Part shown: positions 49,701-58,438 of the stretch, piece by piece
Layout: each line of letters opens with the position of its first letter
Numbering within the stretch: position 1 is the stretch's first letter
Source of the DNA: Hymenobacter aranciens
Lineage (GTDB): Bacteria > Bacteroidota > Bacteroidia > Cytophagales > Hymenobacteraceae
NCBI RefSeq assembly: GCF_030580865.1
Contig: NZ_JAUQSY010000006.1
Coordinates: 293,631 to 357,630, forward strand
DNA length: 64,000 nt
Direction: 5' to 3'
The notes under the pieces: generated by a model
What the model saw: the letters and a program-made list of their open reading frames with translations, nothing else
The model's database searches: none
Told to the model about the DNA's origin: nothing
Program-made: the position numbers and the translations under genes

Positions 49701-52084
49701 CCTACGAGGGCACGGCCCCCGCCAGCTCGACGGTGACGGTGCGCGTGGACGGCGCGGCCATCGGCAACACCACGGCCACGGCCGGCGGCACCTGGAGCCT
49801 GACGCAGCCCACGGCCCTGGCCGACGGCACCCACACCGTGAACGCCACGGCCCAAACCAGCGGCGAGCTTGTGAGCCCCGTCAGCAACACCAACGGCTTC
49901 ACCATCGACACGGCCGCCCCGACGGTGACGCTGAGCAGCGGCACCGCTTCGGGCGGCACCACCACGACCTCGCCGCTGAGCTTCACAGCCACGTTTAGCG
50001 AAAGTGTGACGGGCCTGGCGGCCGGCCATATCACGGTGACCAATGGCACGGTGACCAGCGGCCCGACGGGCAGCGGCACCACCTATACTTTCCAGGTGAC
50101 GCCCACCACGCCCGGCACCGCCACCACGGTAAGCATTGCCGCCAACGTGGTGCAGGATGCGGCCGGCAACGGCAACACCGCCGCCGCCACCTACTCGCTG
50201 ACTTATTTGGTAACCAGCGTGACCTGGAACGGCAATACCAGCACCAACTGGTTTACGGCCGCCAACTGGACACCTGCCCTTGTGCCCACCGCTACGCTGA
50301 ACGCCACCATCCCCAATGGCCGCCCCAACTCGCCAGCCATCACGGCCGGCACGGCTTCGGTGCGCAACCTGACCATCAACTCGGGGGCTACCCTGACCCA
50401 AGGTACTGGCACGCTCAACGTGGCCGGCAACGTGACCAACAACGGCACCTTCGCGCCCACCGGCGGCACGGTAGGGCTGGGCGGCACCACCCTGAGCAAC
50501 ATGCTGGGTTCGTCGCGCGTGCGCTTCTGGAACCTGACGGTGGGCGCCAACGGCGCGCAGGTGAGCACCTCGGCCGGCACCTCGGTGCGCCGCCTGCTCA
50601 CGCTCACGGCCAACCTGACGACCAACGGCAACGACTTCGTGCTGGAATCGGACGCGGCGGTCACCGGCCTGGTGTATAACAACGGCGGCGTTATCAGCGG
50701 CAACGTGACCGTGCAGCGCTACATCGCCCCGACGACCAACGCGGGCGCGGGCTACCGCCACTACTCGGCGCCGGTGAGCACGGCCACGGTGGGCAGCCTG
50801 GCCACGGCCGGCTTCACGCCCGTGGTGAACCCCGCCTACAACTCGCTCGCCCAGCCGGGCTTTGCCGCGCCCTTCCCCACGGTATATGGCTACGACCAGA
50901 GCCGCCTGAGCTTGACCAACGACCTGGACTTTTTCTCGAAGGGCTGGGTGTCGCCGGCTTCGCTCGGCGACCAGCTGACCGTGGGCCAGGGCTACTCGGT
51001 GAACATCAGCGGCGGCCAGACCCTGGCCGTGACCGGCCCGCAGAATAACGGTACCTATACCCAGACCCTGGCCCGCGGCCCGGTGCGCGGCACGCCCGAC
51101 CAGGCCGGCTGGCAGTTGGTGGGCAACCCCTACCCCGCCCCGCTCAACTACGCGCAGGTAACGGCGGCCGACCGCCCGAACCTGGATGGCACCATGTACG
51201 TGTACGCCAGCAGCGGCCCCTACACCGGCACCTACGGCTTCTATAACAACGGCATCGGCAACATCAGCCCTATCATTGCACAGAGCCAGGGCTTCTTCAT
51301 GCGCGTGAGCACCGGCCAGACCAGCGGCTCGCTCACCTTCCGCAACGCCCAGCGCGTGACGAGCTACACGAACCCGACCTACCAGCGCACGAACACCACC
51401 CGCCCGCTGGTGCAGCTCGACCTGCAAGGTGCCAACGCGGCCGACCCGCTCTACGTGTACTTCGAGCAGGGTGCCACCGCCGGCCCCGATGCCGAGTTCG
51501 ACGCCGTGAAACTAGCCAACCCCAGCGGCCTTAACCTGAGCGCCGTGGCCGGCAACGTGGAAATGGCTATCGACGCCTTGCCTCTACCCGGCGCTACGGC
51601 CGTGACCGTGCCGCTACAGGTGCGCGTGCCCGCCACCGGCACCTACACGCTGCACGCCGCCAGCATCGTGAACCTGCCCGCCGGGATGGTGGCCTACCTG
51701 CGCGACCGCCAAACCGGCACCGTGCAGGACCTGAGCCAGCAGCCCGACTATTCGTTCGCCTTCAATGCCGCCTACACGGGCGTGCGCTTTGAGCTCTTCT
51801 TCACGCCGCAGCGCGTAACGGCGGTGGCCCCGGCCAGCCTGAGCGCGCAGGTGGCGGTGTTCCCCAACCCGGCCCACAAGGCGGTATTCGTGGAGCTGCC
51901 TGCTACGCTGAGCCGCGCGGCGGTGACGGTGACGCTGGTGGATGCCCTCGGCCGCACGGTGCTGACGCAGCCGCTGACCGGCGCCAGCACCCAGCTCGCG
52001 CTCGACGGCGTGGCCGCAGGGGTGTATGCGCTGCGCCTGCAAACCGCCCAGGGCACCATCACCAAAAAGCTGACGGTGGAATAA
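46751..52084 (+). CDS. Giant T9SS surface protein with 13 WNGTxW repeats, cadherin-like and Ig-like domains
   Basis: The 1777-residue product has a signal peptide (LLALLVLLLIGRPVWA). Residues about 100-755 hold 13 repeats of about 48 residues built as LYAGGEFTTAGGTAANRIASWNGTAWSTLGSG or a close variant, each ending in W-[ND]-G-x-x-W; they probably fold as beta-propellers. A cadherin-like domain follows (about 763-860, FTLPENSANGTAVGTV ... LDYETTPSFALTVQVTDG). Then come bacterial Ig-like domains (about 862-1150, FTVTFSESVTGFGQGDVTVTGG and a second copy) and the C-terminal module shared with the 36388 protein (about 1153-1695, VTWNGNTSTNWFTAANW). A T9SS type A sorting domain ends it (VAVFPNPAHKAVFVEL ... 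GVYALRL). The near-identical repeats are a recombination hotspot. A surface adhesin role is inferred. Confidence 0.88.
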   Translation: MRNPLHLLALLVLLLIGRPVWASTPPTAGRPLAEALNADGTLKPGMAGSFDPKGYELVDVAGSRQPQFRPVSAKRTQGAGDEKWRNGFDLPGTNGIIRAMVRVGSVLYLGGDFTIAGNVVANRIARWDGTAWGTLGTGFNGTVHALAVGSTGNLYAGGEFTTAGGTAANRIASWNGTAWSTLGSGVDGPVYAVASSGGTLYAGGSFATAGGTAASQIASWNGTTWNSLGTGMNGSVRALAVNSSGLLYAGGEFTTAGGATANRIASWNGTTWSTLGSGFSYYNDPLCSIYTLAVTSNGTLYAGGFFSTAGGTTAAAIASWNGTSWSALGNASGVVYALTVDGNNNVYVGGAGFSTGLSSGFNASAQVGRWNGTSWSLRGGNALNDIKALALDASGNLYAGGEMRSIQNPYSDRNIYLPFLARWNGTTWGPVGPGVSSQVRMMVLDGTGGVYIGGEFTTVGGIAASHVARWNGTAWSALGLGVNDDVVGMALDASGNLYVGGRFTEAGGSPAYCIARWNGSTWSEVGTGLAGTVATILIAGNTIYAGGSFTMANGASANHVARWDGTSWSALGLGYTNGTNAPILALAMDNSGNLYAGGEFTTAGGQTANRVARWNGRAWSALGSGVNNFVNALLFDASNNLYVAGGFTTAGSAPANRIARWNGTTWSTLGTGLNNGATDLRFDSAGNLYVVGGFTTAGGVPANRIARWNGTTWSAVAGTGTNEIIYALQLNGSNGLYVGGRFTAVGDGSKAMAFFGAYDFNAVAPTIAAQAFTLPENSANGTAVGTVQATGSSLSYSLTAGNTGGAFAINSSTGALTVANAAALDYETTPSFALTVQVTDGTTPATATITVNLTDVDDTRPTVSISSSAGANNGSTSTTPLPFTVTFSESVTGFGQGDVTVTGGSIVPGSLTVLSPSTYTIQVTPTSSGSPVTVNVAANVAQDAAGNGNTAATPFSITYAQPQTAAPVVTAPAHVSLSNDNTPTYEGTAPASSTVTVRVDGAAIGNTTATAGGTWSLTQPTALADGTHTVNATAQTSGELVSPVSNTNGFTIDTAAPTVTLSSGTASGGTTTTSPLSFTATFSESVTGLAAGHITVTNGTVTSGPTGSGTTYTFQVTPTTPGTATTVSIAANVVQDAAGNGNTAAATYSLTYLVTSVTWNGNTSTNWFTAANWTPALVPTATLNATIPNGRPNSPAITAGTASVRNLTINSGATLTQGTGTLNVAGNVTNNGTFAPTGGTVGLGGTTLSNMLGSSRVRFWNLTVGANGAQVSTSAGTSVRRLLTLTANLTTNGNDFVLESDAAVTGLVYNNGGVISGNVTVQRYIAPTTNAGAGYRHYSAPVSTATVGSLATAGFTPVVNPAYNSLAQPGFAAPFPTVYGYDQSRLSLTNDLDFFSKGWVSPASLGDQLTVGQGYSVNISGGQTLAVTGPQNNGTYTQTLARGPVRGTPDQAGWQLVGNPYPAPLNYAQVTAADRPNLDGTMYVYASSGPYTGTYGFYNNGIGNISPIIAQSQGFFMRVSTGQTSGSLTFRNAQRVTSYTNPTYQRTNTTRPLVQLDLQGANAADPLYVYFEQGATAGPDAEFDAVKLANPSGLNLSAVAGNVEMAIDALPLPGATAVTVPLQVRVPATGTYTLHAASIVNLPAGMVAYLRDRQTGTVQDLSQQPDYSFAFNAAYTGVRFELFFTPQRVTAVAPASLSAQVAVFPNPAHKAVFVELPATLSRAAVTVTLVDALGRTVLTQPLTGASTQLALDGVAAGVYALRLQTAQGTITKKLTVE

Positions 52085-52116
52085 TCCGGCCTCAGCCCTA
52101 ATGCTACAATTCAATT

Positions 52117-52143
52117 GAAGGGCGGCCCACTGGGCCGCCCTTC
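52117..52143 (+). terminator. Terminator after the giant surface protein gene
   Basis: Perfect 12-bp arms (52117-52128 and 52132-52143) around a 3-nt loop. The stem core GGGCGGCCC is the same as in the terminator at 39041. Confidence 0.75.
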
Positions 52144-52210
52144 TGCGTTGGGTGGCTGCAAGTTGGCGGCCGGTAGTATCTTCGGGCGTATTTACCTGTT
52201 TTACGCCCCC

Positions 52211-52609
52211 ATGCAGCCCGAGTCCGCTGTTCAGCCCACCGAGGAAACGCCCGCTTCTCAGCCCACCAGCCGCCGCGCGCGGCTGGGCGAGGCCGCCACC
52301 AAGCTATTGCCGCTGGTGAAGCTACTCGACGCCATTCAGCCCCAGGTGGGGGCCGAGTCGGTGTTTCGCACCCGCCGCAAGAAAATCCGCGCCCACTGGG
52401 ACGAAGTGTACGCCGAGCTGCGCCAGGAGCGGCCGAGCCGGCAGGCTCTGGCCCACGCCTTCCAGGCACTCACCGAGCTGGTGCGCGACGAAGTGCACGA
52501 TGTGAGCAAGGACGAAGTGAAGCAGGCCGCCAAGGAGCTGGCCCTCGCCACCCTCAAAAATGCTCCCGCCCTGCTGAACGCCGCCCGCCAGGCCCGCCTG
52601 CTGGACTGA
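52211..52609 (+). CDS. Hypothetical small charged helical protein
   Basis: The 132-residue protein has no signal peptide or membrane helix. After a disordered start (QPTEETPASQPTSRRAR) it is almost wholly helical and charged (LGEAATKLLPLVKLLDAIQPQVGAESVFRTRRKKIRAHWDEVYAELRQERP ... RDEVHDVSKDEVKQAAKELALATLKNAP). I do not recognise a family. ATG 52211 was chosen over an upstream frame to 52115, because the earlier start lies within the preceding terminator. It ends at a strong terminator shared with the convergent gene. Confidence 0.65.
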   Translation: MQPESAVQPTEETPASQPTSRRARLGEAATKLLPLVKLLDAIQPQVGAESVFRTRRKKIRAHWDEVYAELRQERPSRQALAHAFQALTELVRDEVHDVSKDEVKQAAKELALATLKNAPALLNAARQARLLD

Positions 52610-52617
52610 ACAAAACG

Positions 52618-52651
52618 AAAGCGCCCCCGGCCAGCTGGCCGGGGGCGCTTT
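52618..52651. terminator. Bidirectional terminator
   Basis: Perfect 15-bp arms (52618-52632 and 52637-52651) around AGCT. The whole unit is palindromic and flanked by A and T tracts, between convergent genes. Confidence 0.9.
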
Positions 52652-52673
52652 TGCTTGCGTGGGGTGCAAGGCT

Positions 52674-53093
52674 TTATGCCGACAGCCCGTCGTGGTGGAC
52701 TTGCACGTCGGCAATGGCCTGGCTAAGGATGGCGACCTGGCCGTCGACCTGCGTTTCGTCTACCTGCTCCAGGAAGGCGGGAGCCCCGCCGCTGGCGGCG
52801 GCGCGCTTCGCGAGGCGGGCCTTCTGGTAGGTGGCCGTCAGGTGCTCGTCTTCGTAGCGGGCGCGGTCGGCATCCGAGAGGTCGGGGCGGGCCAACTGGC
52901 CGTCGAGGTACGTCACCCGGTTAGTAGCCGTGGTGAGGCGCGAGCTCAGGGAAGCCTGGGCGCGGCCGGCCTGCCGGTCTTGGAAGTCGTCGTTCTGGTC
53001 GCGGTTCTGGTAGCCGTCGAGCTCGGCTTCGAGGGCGGTTTTGGCCGTGATGCACTCGGCTCGGGTTTTGAGGAGGCTTACGTCGTATGCCAT
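52674..53093 (-). CDS. Hypothetical coiled-coil protein
   Basis: The 139-residue protein is hydrophilic and helical, with probable coiled-coil stretches (LLKTRAECITAKTALEAELDGYQNRDQNDDFQDRQAG and SRLTTATNRVTYLDGQLARPDLSDADRARYEDEHLTATYQKARLAKRAAAS). There is no signal peptide and no enzyme motif. ATG 53093 was chosen because the longer frame from 53135 adds residues from the upstream region only. I do not recognise the family. It is convergent with the small helical gene at 52211, and the XRE-type gene lies upstream on the same strand. Confidence 0.65.
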   Translation of the reverse strand: MAYDVSLLKTRAECITAKTALEAELDGYQNRDQNDDFQDRQAGRAQASLSSRLTTATNRVTYLDGQLARPDLSDADRARYEDEHLTATYQKARLAKRAAASGGAPAFLEQVDETQVDGQVAILSQAIADVQVHHDGLSA

Positions 53094-53211
53094 AGGAGTA
53101 AAAGGGTTGATGGTGAGAAAAATGTTTCGGCTCAAATGTAGCAGACAACAAACTCATCTGGTACCCGGGCCACCAACTTTATTTTTCTTCTCACCCACTA
53201 AGGGCCAGCGG

Positions 53212-53838
53212 CTACGGCCCCAGCAAGGCGGCCAGCGCGCCAGCCTCAGCTTCGAGGGCTTCGGCGCGCAGGCGCAGCAGGTGGTAGCGGGCGCTGGCGG
53301 CGGGCGGCAGGGTGGTGGGACGCTGGGCCAGCCAGCGGTGGCGGTACCAGGCTTGCCAGGCGGGCCAGTCGTGGGCGGGGTCGGGCTCGGCCTGGGGGCC
53401 GGGGTCGGGGGGCAGGGCGGCGCGCAGGGCGGGCAGGGCGGCGGCCCAGCGCTGGGCCACCTGGGCCTGCCGGGCCAGGGCGTCGGCCTGGGCCAGCAGG
53501 CCCGCCGCCTGGTGCCGGCACTGGCGCTGCCGGAAGGCCAGCGCGGCCGCATCGGGGGCGGGGGTGCCGGGCGGCAGGGGGGGCGGGGTGGGCGGCAGGG
53601 GAGAAGGGAGCGGGGCAACCGCCGCTTCCTCGGCCGCCGGGCCGGGGGCGGGTAGCTGCAGCTGCAGGGGTAGCAGTGCCACCTGCACCGCGAGGCTAAG
53701 CGGGCGCTGGCCGCTTTCCAGCGCATGCACCAGCGGCGCGCTGATGCCTAGGTACAGGGCCAGCTCGGCCTGCTGGAGGCCAAACCAGGCCCGCACGCGG
53801 GCCAGCGGGTGGGACGAATAGGCGGCGCGGCGGGGCAT
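53212..53838 (-). CDS. XRE-type HTH protein with Pro/Ala-rich linker
   Basis: The 208-residue protein has an XRE-like helix-turn-helix at residues 8-55 (RVRAWFGLQQAELALYLGISAPLVHALESGQRPLSL). A low-complexity Pro/Ala-rich linker follows (about 70-100), then a helical, Trp/Arg/Ala-rich C-terminal region (LAFRQRQCRHQAAGLLAQADALARQAQVAQRWAAAL) with no recognised domain. This suggests a DNA-binding regulator with an oligomerisation tail. Twin 37-bp palindromes (53856-53892 and 53909-53945) begin 18 bp upstream of its start codon and are strong candidates for its own operator. Very high GC (third positions mostly G or C) matches its neighbours. The target genes are unknown. Confidence 0.8.
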   Translation of the reverse strand: MPRRAAYSSHPLARVRAWFGLQQAELALYLGISAPLVHALESGQRPLSLAVQVALLPLQLQLPAPGPAAEEAAVAPLPSPLPPTPPPLPPGTPAPDAAALAFRQRQCRHQAAGLLAQADALARQAQVAQRWAAALPALRAALPPDPGPQAEPDPAHDWPAWQAWYRHRWLAQRPTTLPPAASARYHLLRLRAEALEAEAGALAALLGP

Positions 53839-53855
53839 GGCGAATGCGGAAAAGC

Positions 53856-53892
53856 TGTGAAGTATTTTGCTAAAAAGTAAAAATACTTCACA
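53856..53892. promoter_or_regulatory. 37-bp palindrome A upstream of the XRE-type gene
   Basis: Arms TGTGAAGTATTTT (53856-53868) and AAAATACTTCACA (53880-53892) are perfect 13-bp inverted repeats around an 11-nt AT-rich loop. A second copy follows at 53909-53945. Confidence 0.9.
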
Positions 53893-53908
53893 CCCGGCGG
53901 CGAATTTT

Positions 53909-53945
53909 TGTGAAGTATTTTTTGGGTGATTTCAAATACTTCACA
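53909..53945. promoter_or_regulatory. 37-bp palindrome B upstream of the XRE-type gene
   Basis: Arms TGTGAAGTATTT (53909-53920) and AAATACTTCACA (53934-53945) repeat the half-sites of palindrome A exactly. The two centres are 53 bp apart, about five helical turns. Confidence 0.9.
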
Positions 53946-54140
53946 AGCTGGCTCCGGCCGTTGGCGTAGCGCTGCCTCAGGCGCGCCCTGCGCCCCACCC
54001 ACCGCGTGGATAGCCCTGCGCGGCCTCGGCGCTACCGGCGACAAGGTCCTCTCGGCAACACCGGCCCCCGCTGCCCTGCCACCTTCCTACGGCCTCAAAG
54101 GGGGAGGACGAAGCCCGGTCCGCCTCAACGTTTGAGGTTA
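53946..54140. other. Intergenic region without a recognisable gene
   Basis: GC-rich sequence between the XRE operators and the MITE-like element. It contains one degenerate CCTCA-N5-GGAGG (54093-54107) and the intact first half of a split operator (54123-54137). Confidence 0.6.
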
Positions 54141-54330
54141 GAGCGGTTTCGGAGTTAGTGTACAGGCCGTGCGCAGTAGCGCGAACTTTGTAGTTCGCGT
54201 CCCCGCGCCTTTCGGTGCGCAGTAGCGCGAACTTTGTAGTTCGCGTCCCCGCGCCTTTCGGATAGCGTGAACGGCGCGGGGACGCGAACTACAAAGTTCG
54301 CGCTACTATCCACTAACCCCGAAACCGCTC
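54141..54330. mobile_element. 190-bp MITE-like element with 20-bp terminal inverted repeats
   Basis: Terminal inverted repeats 54141-54160 and 54311-54330 begin GAGCGGTTTCGG and match at 19 of 20 positions. Inside are two perfect tandem 46-bp units (54169-54214 and 54215-54260) and an inverted 35-bp copy of their core (54273-54307). It has no coding capacity. It is inserted between the half-sites of an operator. A target-site duplication is not clear. Confidence 0.85.
54169..54307. repeat. Two tandem 46-bp units plus one inverted 35-bp copy
   Basis: The unit core CGCGAACTTTGTAGTTCGCG is itself a palindrome. Tandem copies at 54169-54214 and 54215-54260 are identical; the inverted copy is at 54273-54307. 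Confidence 0.9.
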
Positions 54331-54444
54331 CAAGCCTCAAAAAGCTTGCGGCTGGCCCCCGGCTGGGGGGGCTTGGTGGCCGCAACCATTCCCCACGCCC
54401 GGCCATCTGCCGGGCTTTTTCTTTTTCCCCCTGCCGCCTGCTCT

Positions 54445-55130
54445 ATGTCTGTTCGTCCGTGCCCTGCCCGTCCCCGCATTGTAACTACCTCCGTTCGCTC
54501 CTGGTTTCGGCTGGCGCTGCTGGCTGGCCTGCTGGGCGGTGGTGGGGCAGTCCAGGCGCAGGGCGTGGGCATCGGCACGGGGGCCACGGCGCCCGATGCC
54601 TCGGCCGCGCTCGAAGTGAAATAGACCACCCAGGGGCTGCTGCTGCCCCGGCTCACGGCGGCCCAGCGGGCGGCCATTGGGGCCCCGGTGGCGGGCCTGA
54701 CCGTGTACCAGACCGACGGCACGGCCGGGCTGTACTACTACAACGGCAAGGGCTGGCTCAACAGCACCACCGGCTATATTCCCGCCGCCGACGGCACGGC
54801 CCTGGCCGCCCCAATCAGTTTGTCGTTAGCACGCTGGCGCGCCTGGCCGGCAACTTTGGCGCCACCGACGCCACCGGCACGGCGGCCCGCTTCGGCAACG
54901 TGCCGGGCATCTGCGCCGACGCGATGGGGACGGTGTACGTGAGCGACGCACTCTGTCACAACATCCGCCGGATTATCCCCGCCGGGGCGGTCACGACGGT
55001 GGCCGGCAGCACCACCGGCAGCCCCGGCACCCCGGCCCGCTTCAATGCCCCGACCCGCCTGGCGGCCGACGGGGCCGGCACGCTGTACGTGCCGGATTTT
55101 GGCAATAGCACCATCCGGGTGATTCGCTGA
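54445..55130 (+). pseudogene. Decayed secreted NHL-repeat-like protein gene
   Basis: From ATG 54445 the frame encodes a signal peptide (LALLAGLLGGGGAVQAQ) and the Bacteroidota phrase VGIGTGATAPDASAALEVK, then an in-frame TAG at 54622-54624. Beyond the stop the same frame continues TTQGLLLPRLTAAQRAAIG ... TDGTAGLYYYNGKGW, as in intact relatives (where the stop position is usually Ser). Near 54809-54812 one base appears to be missing: the frame shifts and continues as PNQFVVSTLARLAGNFG ... VYVSDALCHNIRRI ... LYVPDFGNSTIRVIR, an NHL-repeat pattern ending at 55130. Two lesions make it a probable pseudogene, although sequencing errors could mimic both. It has no C-terminal T9SS domain and ends early. 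It lies behind the operator copy that the MITE has split. Confidence 0.75.
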
Positions 55131-55150
55131 CGCGGGGCCTCATCCCCCAG

Positions 55151-55249
55151 CCTCAAAAAGTGAGGATGAGCCTCAAAGTGCTTGCTTAGAGCGGCGGGCG
55201 GGGGGTGTTTTGTGCCCACAATTCAGCCGCGCCCGGCCGGTTGCCGGGC
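55151..55249 (+). promoter_or_regulatory. CCTCA operator-promoter-hairpin module 1
   Basis: CCTCA (55151), TGAGG (55161), CCTCA (55171) and CTTG (55181) sit at exact 10-bp steps. CTTG serves as the -33 box; GTGTTTTG (55205-55212) is the -7-like box after 20 nt. A hairpin GCCCGGC/GCCGGGC (55231-55237 and 55243-55249) follows, then a pyrimidine-rich tract before ATG 55281. Confidence 0.85.
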
Positions 55250-55280
55250 CTTATCTCCTTTTCACCCCCCATTCTTCTTA

Positions 55281-58200
55281 ATGAAACACTTCCTTCACCT
55301 TCCCAATTCCCAGCCCCGCGCCGGGTGGCCATGGCTGCTGGGCCTGCTGCTGGTGTTGCTGGCCGGCCCCGCCGCGTGGGCGCAAGCGCCCACCCTGACC
55401 AGCGTCAATCCGACTACGGCCCCGGTGGGCGCCACCGTCACCTTTACTGGTACCGACTTCACCAGCCCCGCACGCGTCGTATTTAACCCATTTGTGAGTG
55501 GCGGGATGTTGTTCGGGGGCGTTACGGCAACTGCGACGGTCGTGAACGCCACCACCATCACCGCGACGGTACCGGCAGGCCTGTTTGCAGGTGCCACCAC
55601 TGTGCTGGTTTCCACCTCCGGTGGCTTGTCCAATACGGTAGCTTTCAGCGTGGCTGAGGTCCCGACGGTATTCAATCCGATGGGCAGCACGACCGCGACC
55701 GCCACGACGGCTACAGTGGTGGGCAGCGCGTCGGAGAACGGAGGACCCATTACCGACCGGGGCGTGGTGTATTTGCCGGGCACCAGCACCGCGCCCACGC
55801 TCGCCAACGCCACCGTGGTGCAGAATGGCACCGGCCCGGGCAGCTTCAACACAACCGTGACGGGCCTGACTCCCAGCACCACCTACATCTACCGGGTGTA
55901 TGCCACCAACGTGGCCGGCACGGGTTATAGCTCCGCCGGCACCTTCACCACCAGCGCCCCTGCCCCGACCCTGACCACTGTGTCGCCGGGGAGTGCCCCG
56001 GTGGGCGGCACCATTACCCTGAACGGGTCGGGGCTGAACCGCCTCACGTCCGTTGTGTTTTCGGGCACGACCAACAACGTCGTGAGTTCTTCCAGCTACA
56101 CTGTCAATGCGGCCGGAACGCAAATTACGGGCCTCGTGGTGCCCAGTGGGGCCATCACCGGCACGTTGCGGGGGGGCTACTCCATCTCAAATGGCGGTTT
56201 CCCGCCAATGTTCTTTCCCGTCAACACCAACGCGCTGACGTTCACCGTGAGCGCGGCCGGGCCCACCGTCACGGGCCTCTCGCCCACGGCGGGCATCGCG
56301 GGCGATGTAGTGGTGATTACGGGCACGGGCTTCACCAGCGGCAGCACGGTGAGCTTCAACGGCACAGCCGCCAGCGTGACTTTCACCTCGGCCACCAGCC
56401 TGACGGCCACGGTGCCCACCGGGGCCACCAGCGGCAACGTGACTGTGACCACGGCGGGCAGCACCTCGGCCACGGGCAGCGCCAACAACTTCACCGTGTA
56501 CTCCGACCTGACCATCAGCACCGGCAGCGCCGCTAGCCCGGTGAGCATTGCGGCCGGCACCTACAACAACATCACCGTTACGGCCAACGGCTTCGCCACG
56601 CTGACCGGAGCCGTGGTAGCCAACGGCACCGTGCTGGTGACCAGCGGCGGCAGCCTGAACACCAACTGCCAGGCCCTGACCGGCAGCGGCGACTTCACCC
56701 TGGAAAGCGGGGCTACGCTCTACATCTGCGATGCCGCCGGCATCAGCAGCAGCGGCAGCACCGGCGCCGTGCAGCTCACCGGCGACCTCACGTTTGACCA
56801 GGACGCGAGCTACGTGTACAACGGCACGGCGGCGCAGGTGACCGGCGAGGGCCTGCCCTTCAGCGTGCGCAACCTGACCCTGAGCAACCCCACGACCCTG
56901 ACCCTGTCGCAGGGCGTCAGCATCATCCAGGTGCTCAACCTGACCGGGGCGGGCAACCTCGACCTCAACGGGGAACGCCTGACCCTCAGCAGCGGCTCCA
57001 CCAGCGGCACGGCCCTGGTGGTGAACGCCGGCACCGGCCGCGTGCTGGGCAGCACGGCCAGCGTGCGGCGCAGCTACGACGCTAGCCTCAACGCTGGCCT
57101 CGGCTACCGCCACTACGCTGCTGCCGTCAGCGGTGCCACTGTTGACGACCTGGAATACGGCCGGGGCAGCTCCTTTGCGCCCAATCCGGCCTACAATACC
57201 TCGGCCACGCCGGGCACCGTCACGCCCTACCCCAACATCTTCGGCTACGACCAGAGCCGCCTGGCCACGACCACCAACGACCAGTCGGCCTTCGACAAAG
57301 GCTGGTTCTCGCCCGCCGCTACCGATGCCGTGGCTCCGGGCACGGCCTACACCATTAACATCCGACCACAACCCGTAAGCGTCATCGGCACGCTCAACAC
57401 CGGCGACTACACCCGCACCCTGGCCCGCAACGCCGGGGCCACGGCCGCCGACGCGGGCTGGCATCTGGTGGGCAACCCGTACCCCGCCCCGCTCGACTGG
57501 AGCCAGGTGGCTGCCGCCGACCGCAACGGCCTCGACGCCGCCATGTACGTCTTCGAGAGCACCAGCCAGTACGCGGGCCAGTACCGCAGCTACGTCAACG
57601 GCCAGGGCAGCGGCGACCCGCTGGTGGGCTCCTCGCAGGGCTTCTTCGTGCGGGTAAGCAGCGGCCAGACCAGCGGCACGCTGACCTTCCGCAACAGCCA
57701 GCGCCGCACCAGCTACGCCGACCAAGCCGTGGTGCGCCGCAACGCCGCCGACCTGCGCCCGCAGCTGCAGCTGGCCCTGGCCGGCAACGGCCTCACCGAC
57801 GCCCTGCACGTGTATGCCCAAGCCGGGGCCACGGCTGGCCTCGACAGCCAGTTTGACGCCGCCAAGCTCAGCAACCCCACGGGCCTGAACCTGGCCGCCC
57901 TGGCCGCCACCGGCGAGCAGCTGGCTATTGATGGCCGCCCGGCCTTCGCTGCCGCTACCAGCATCCCGCTGTTCGTGGGCGTGCCGGCCGCCGGCAGCTA
58001 CACCCTCACGGCCGCTAGCTTCGCCAACCTGACCGGCGCCCGCGTGGAGCTGGTGGACAACCTGACCAACACCCGCACCGCGCTGACGGCCGGCACGAGC
58101 TACGCCTTCACGATGACGGGCTACACCGCCCCCGGCCGCTTCTGGCTGAACCTGACGCCCGTCGCTGCCCCGCTGGCAACGTCAGCGGCTAGCCTCGAAG

Positions 58201-58430
58201 CCCAGGTGCTGGCTTACCCCAACCCCGCCCACGGCCAGCTGACGGTGCTGCGCCCCGCCGCTAAGGCGGCCAGCGCCACGCTGCTCAACAGCCTGGGGCA
58301 GAGCATCCGCACCCTGGCCCTGCCCACGGCCGAAACGACGGTGGACCTGCGCGGCCTGGCCGCCGGGGTGTACACGCTGCGCCTCACGCTCGACGGCCAG
58401 CCCGTGGCCAAGCGCGTGGTTATCGACTAA
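55281..58430 (+). CDS. T9SS surface protein with IPT/TIG domains and shared C-terminal module
   Basis: The 1049-residue product has a signal peptide ([15 protein letters not shown]), then three IPT/TIG domains ([21 protein letters not shown] at about 36; [21 protein letters not shown] at about 232; [21 protein letters not shown] at about 330) with an FnIII-like unit between the first two (about 130-225, [15 protein letters not shown]). From about 410 comes the C-terminal module shared with the 8537 protein ([50 protein letters not shown]), then a T9SS type A sorting domain ([14 protein letters not shown] ... GVYTLRL). ATG 55281 is preferred over 55182, because the longer frame would read through the regulatory hairpin. 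Its promoter belongs to the CCTCA regulon. Adhesion is a plausible but unproven role. Confidence 0.88.
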   Translation: MKHFLHLPNSQPRAGWPWLLGLLLVLLAGPAAWAQAPTLTSVNPTTAPVGATVTFTGTDFTSPARVVFNPFVSGGMLFGGVTATATVVNATTITATVPAGLFAGATTVLVSTSGGLSNTVAFSVAEVPTVFNPMGSTTATATTATVVGSASENGGPITDRGVVYLPGTSTAPTLANATVVQNGTGPGSFNTTVTGLTPSTTYIYRVYATNVAGTGYSSAGTFTTSAPAPTLTTVSPGSAPVGGTITLNGSGLNRLTSVVFSGTTNNVVSSSSYTVNAAGTQITGLVVPSGAITGTLRGGYSISNGGFPPMFFPVNTNALTFTVSAAGPTVTGLSPTAGIAGDVVVITGTGFTSGSTVSFNGTAASVTFTSATSLTATVPTGATSGNVTVTTAGSTSATGSANNFTVYSDLTISTGSAASPVSIAAGTYNNITVTANGFATLTGAVVANGTVLVTSGGSLNTNCQALTGSGDFTLESGATLYICDAAGISSSGSTGAVQLTGDLTFDQDASYVYNGTAAQVTGEGLPFSVRNLTLSNPTTLTLSQGVSIIQVLNLTGAGNLDLNGERLTLSSGSTSGTALVVNAGTGRVLGSTASVRRSYDASLNAGLGYRHYAAAVSGATVDDLEYGRGSSFAPNPAYNTSATPGTVTPYPNIFGYDQSRLATTTNDQSAFDKGWFSPAATDAVAPGTAYTINIRPQPVSVIGTLNTGDYTRTLARNAGATAADAGWHLVGNPYPAPLDWSQVAAADRNGLDAAMYVFESTSQYAGQYRSYVNGQGSGDPLVGSSQGFFVRVSSGQTSGTLTFRNSQRRTSYADQAVVRRNAADLRPQLQLALAGNGLTDALHVYAQAGATAGLDSQFDAAKLSNPTGLNLAALAATGEQLAIDGRPAFAAATSIPLFVGVPAAGSYTLTAASFANLTGARVELVDNLTNTRTALTAGTSYAFTMTGYTAPGRFWLNLTPVAAPLATSAASLEAQVLAYPNPAHGQLTVLRPAAKAASATLLNSLGQSIRTLALPTAETTVDLRGLAAGVYTLRLTLDGQPVAKRVVID

Positions 58431-58438
58431 AGGTGATG

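Larger units (their letters stand above)
54123..54420 (+). promoter_or_regulatory. Split copy of the CCTCA operator-promoter-hairpin module
   Basis: CCTCA (54123) and TGAGG (54133) lie left of the MITE-like element; CCTCA (54335) and CTTG (54345) lie right of it with the normal 10-bp step. A weak -7-like sequence (ending CTTG at 54375) follows, then a hairpin GCCCGGC/GCCGGGC (54397-54403 and 54409-54415) with T5. The order matches the three intact modules, apart from the inserted DNA. Confidence 0.75.

Noticed and set aside
54093..54107. CCTCA-N5-GGAGG considered as a fifth operator copy
   Set aside because: One half-site is mismatched, the third half-site and the promoter boxes are absent; probably chance or a remnant.
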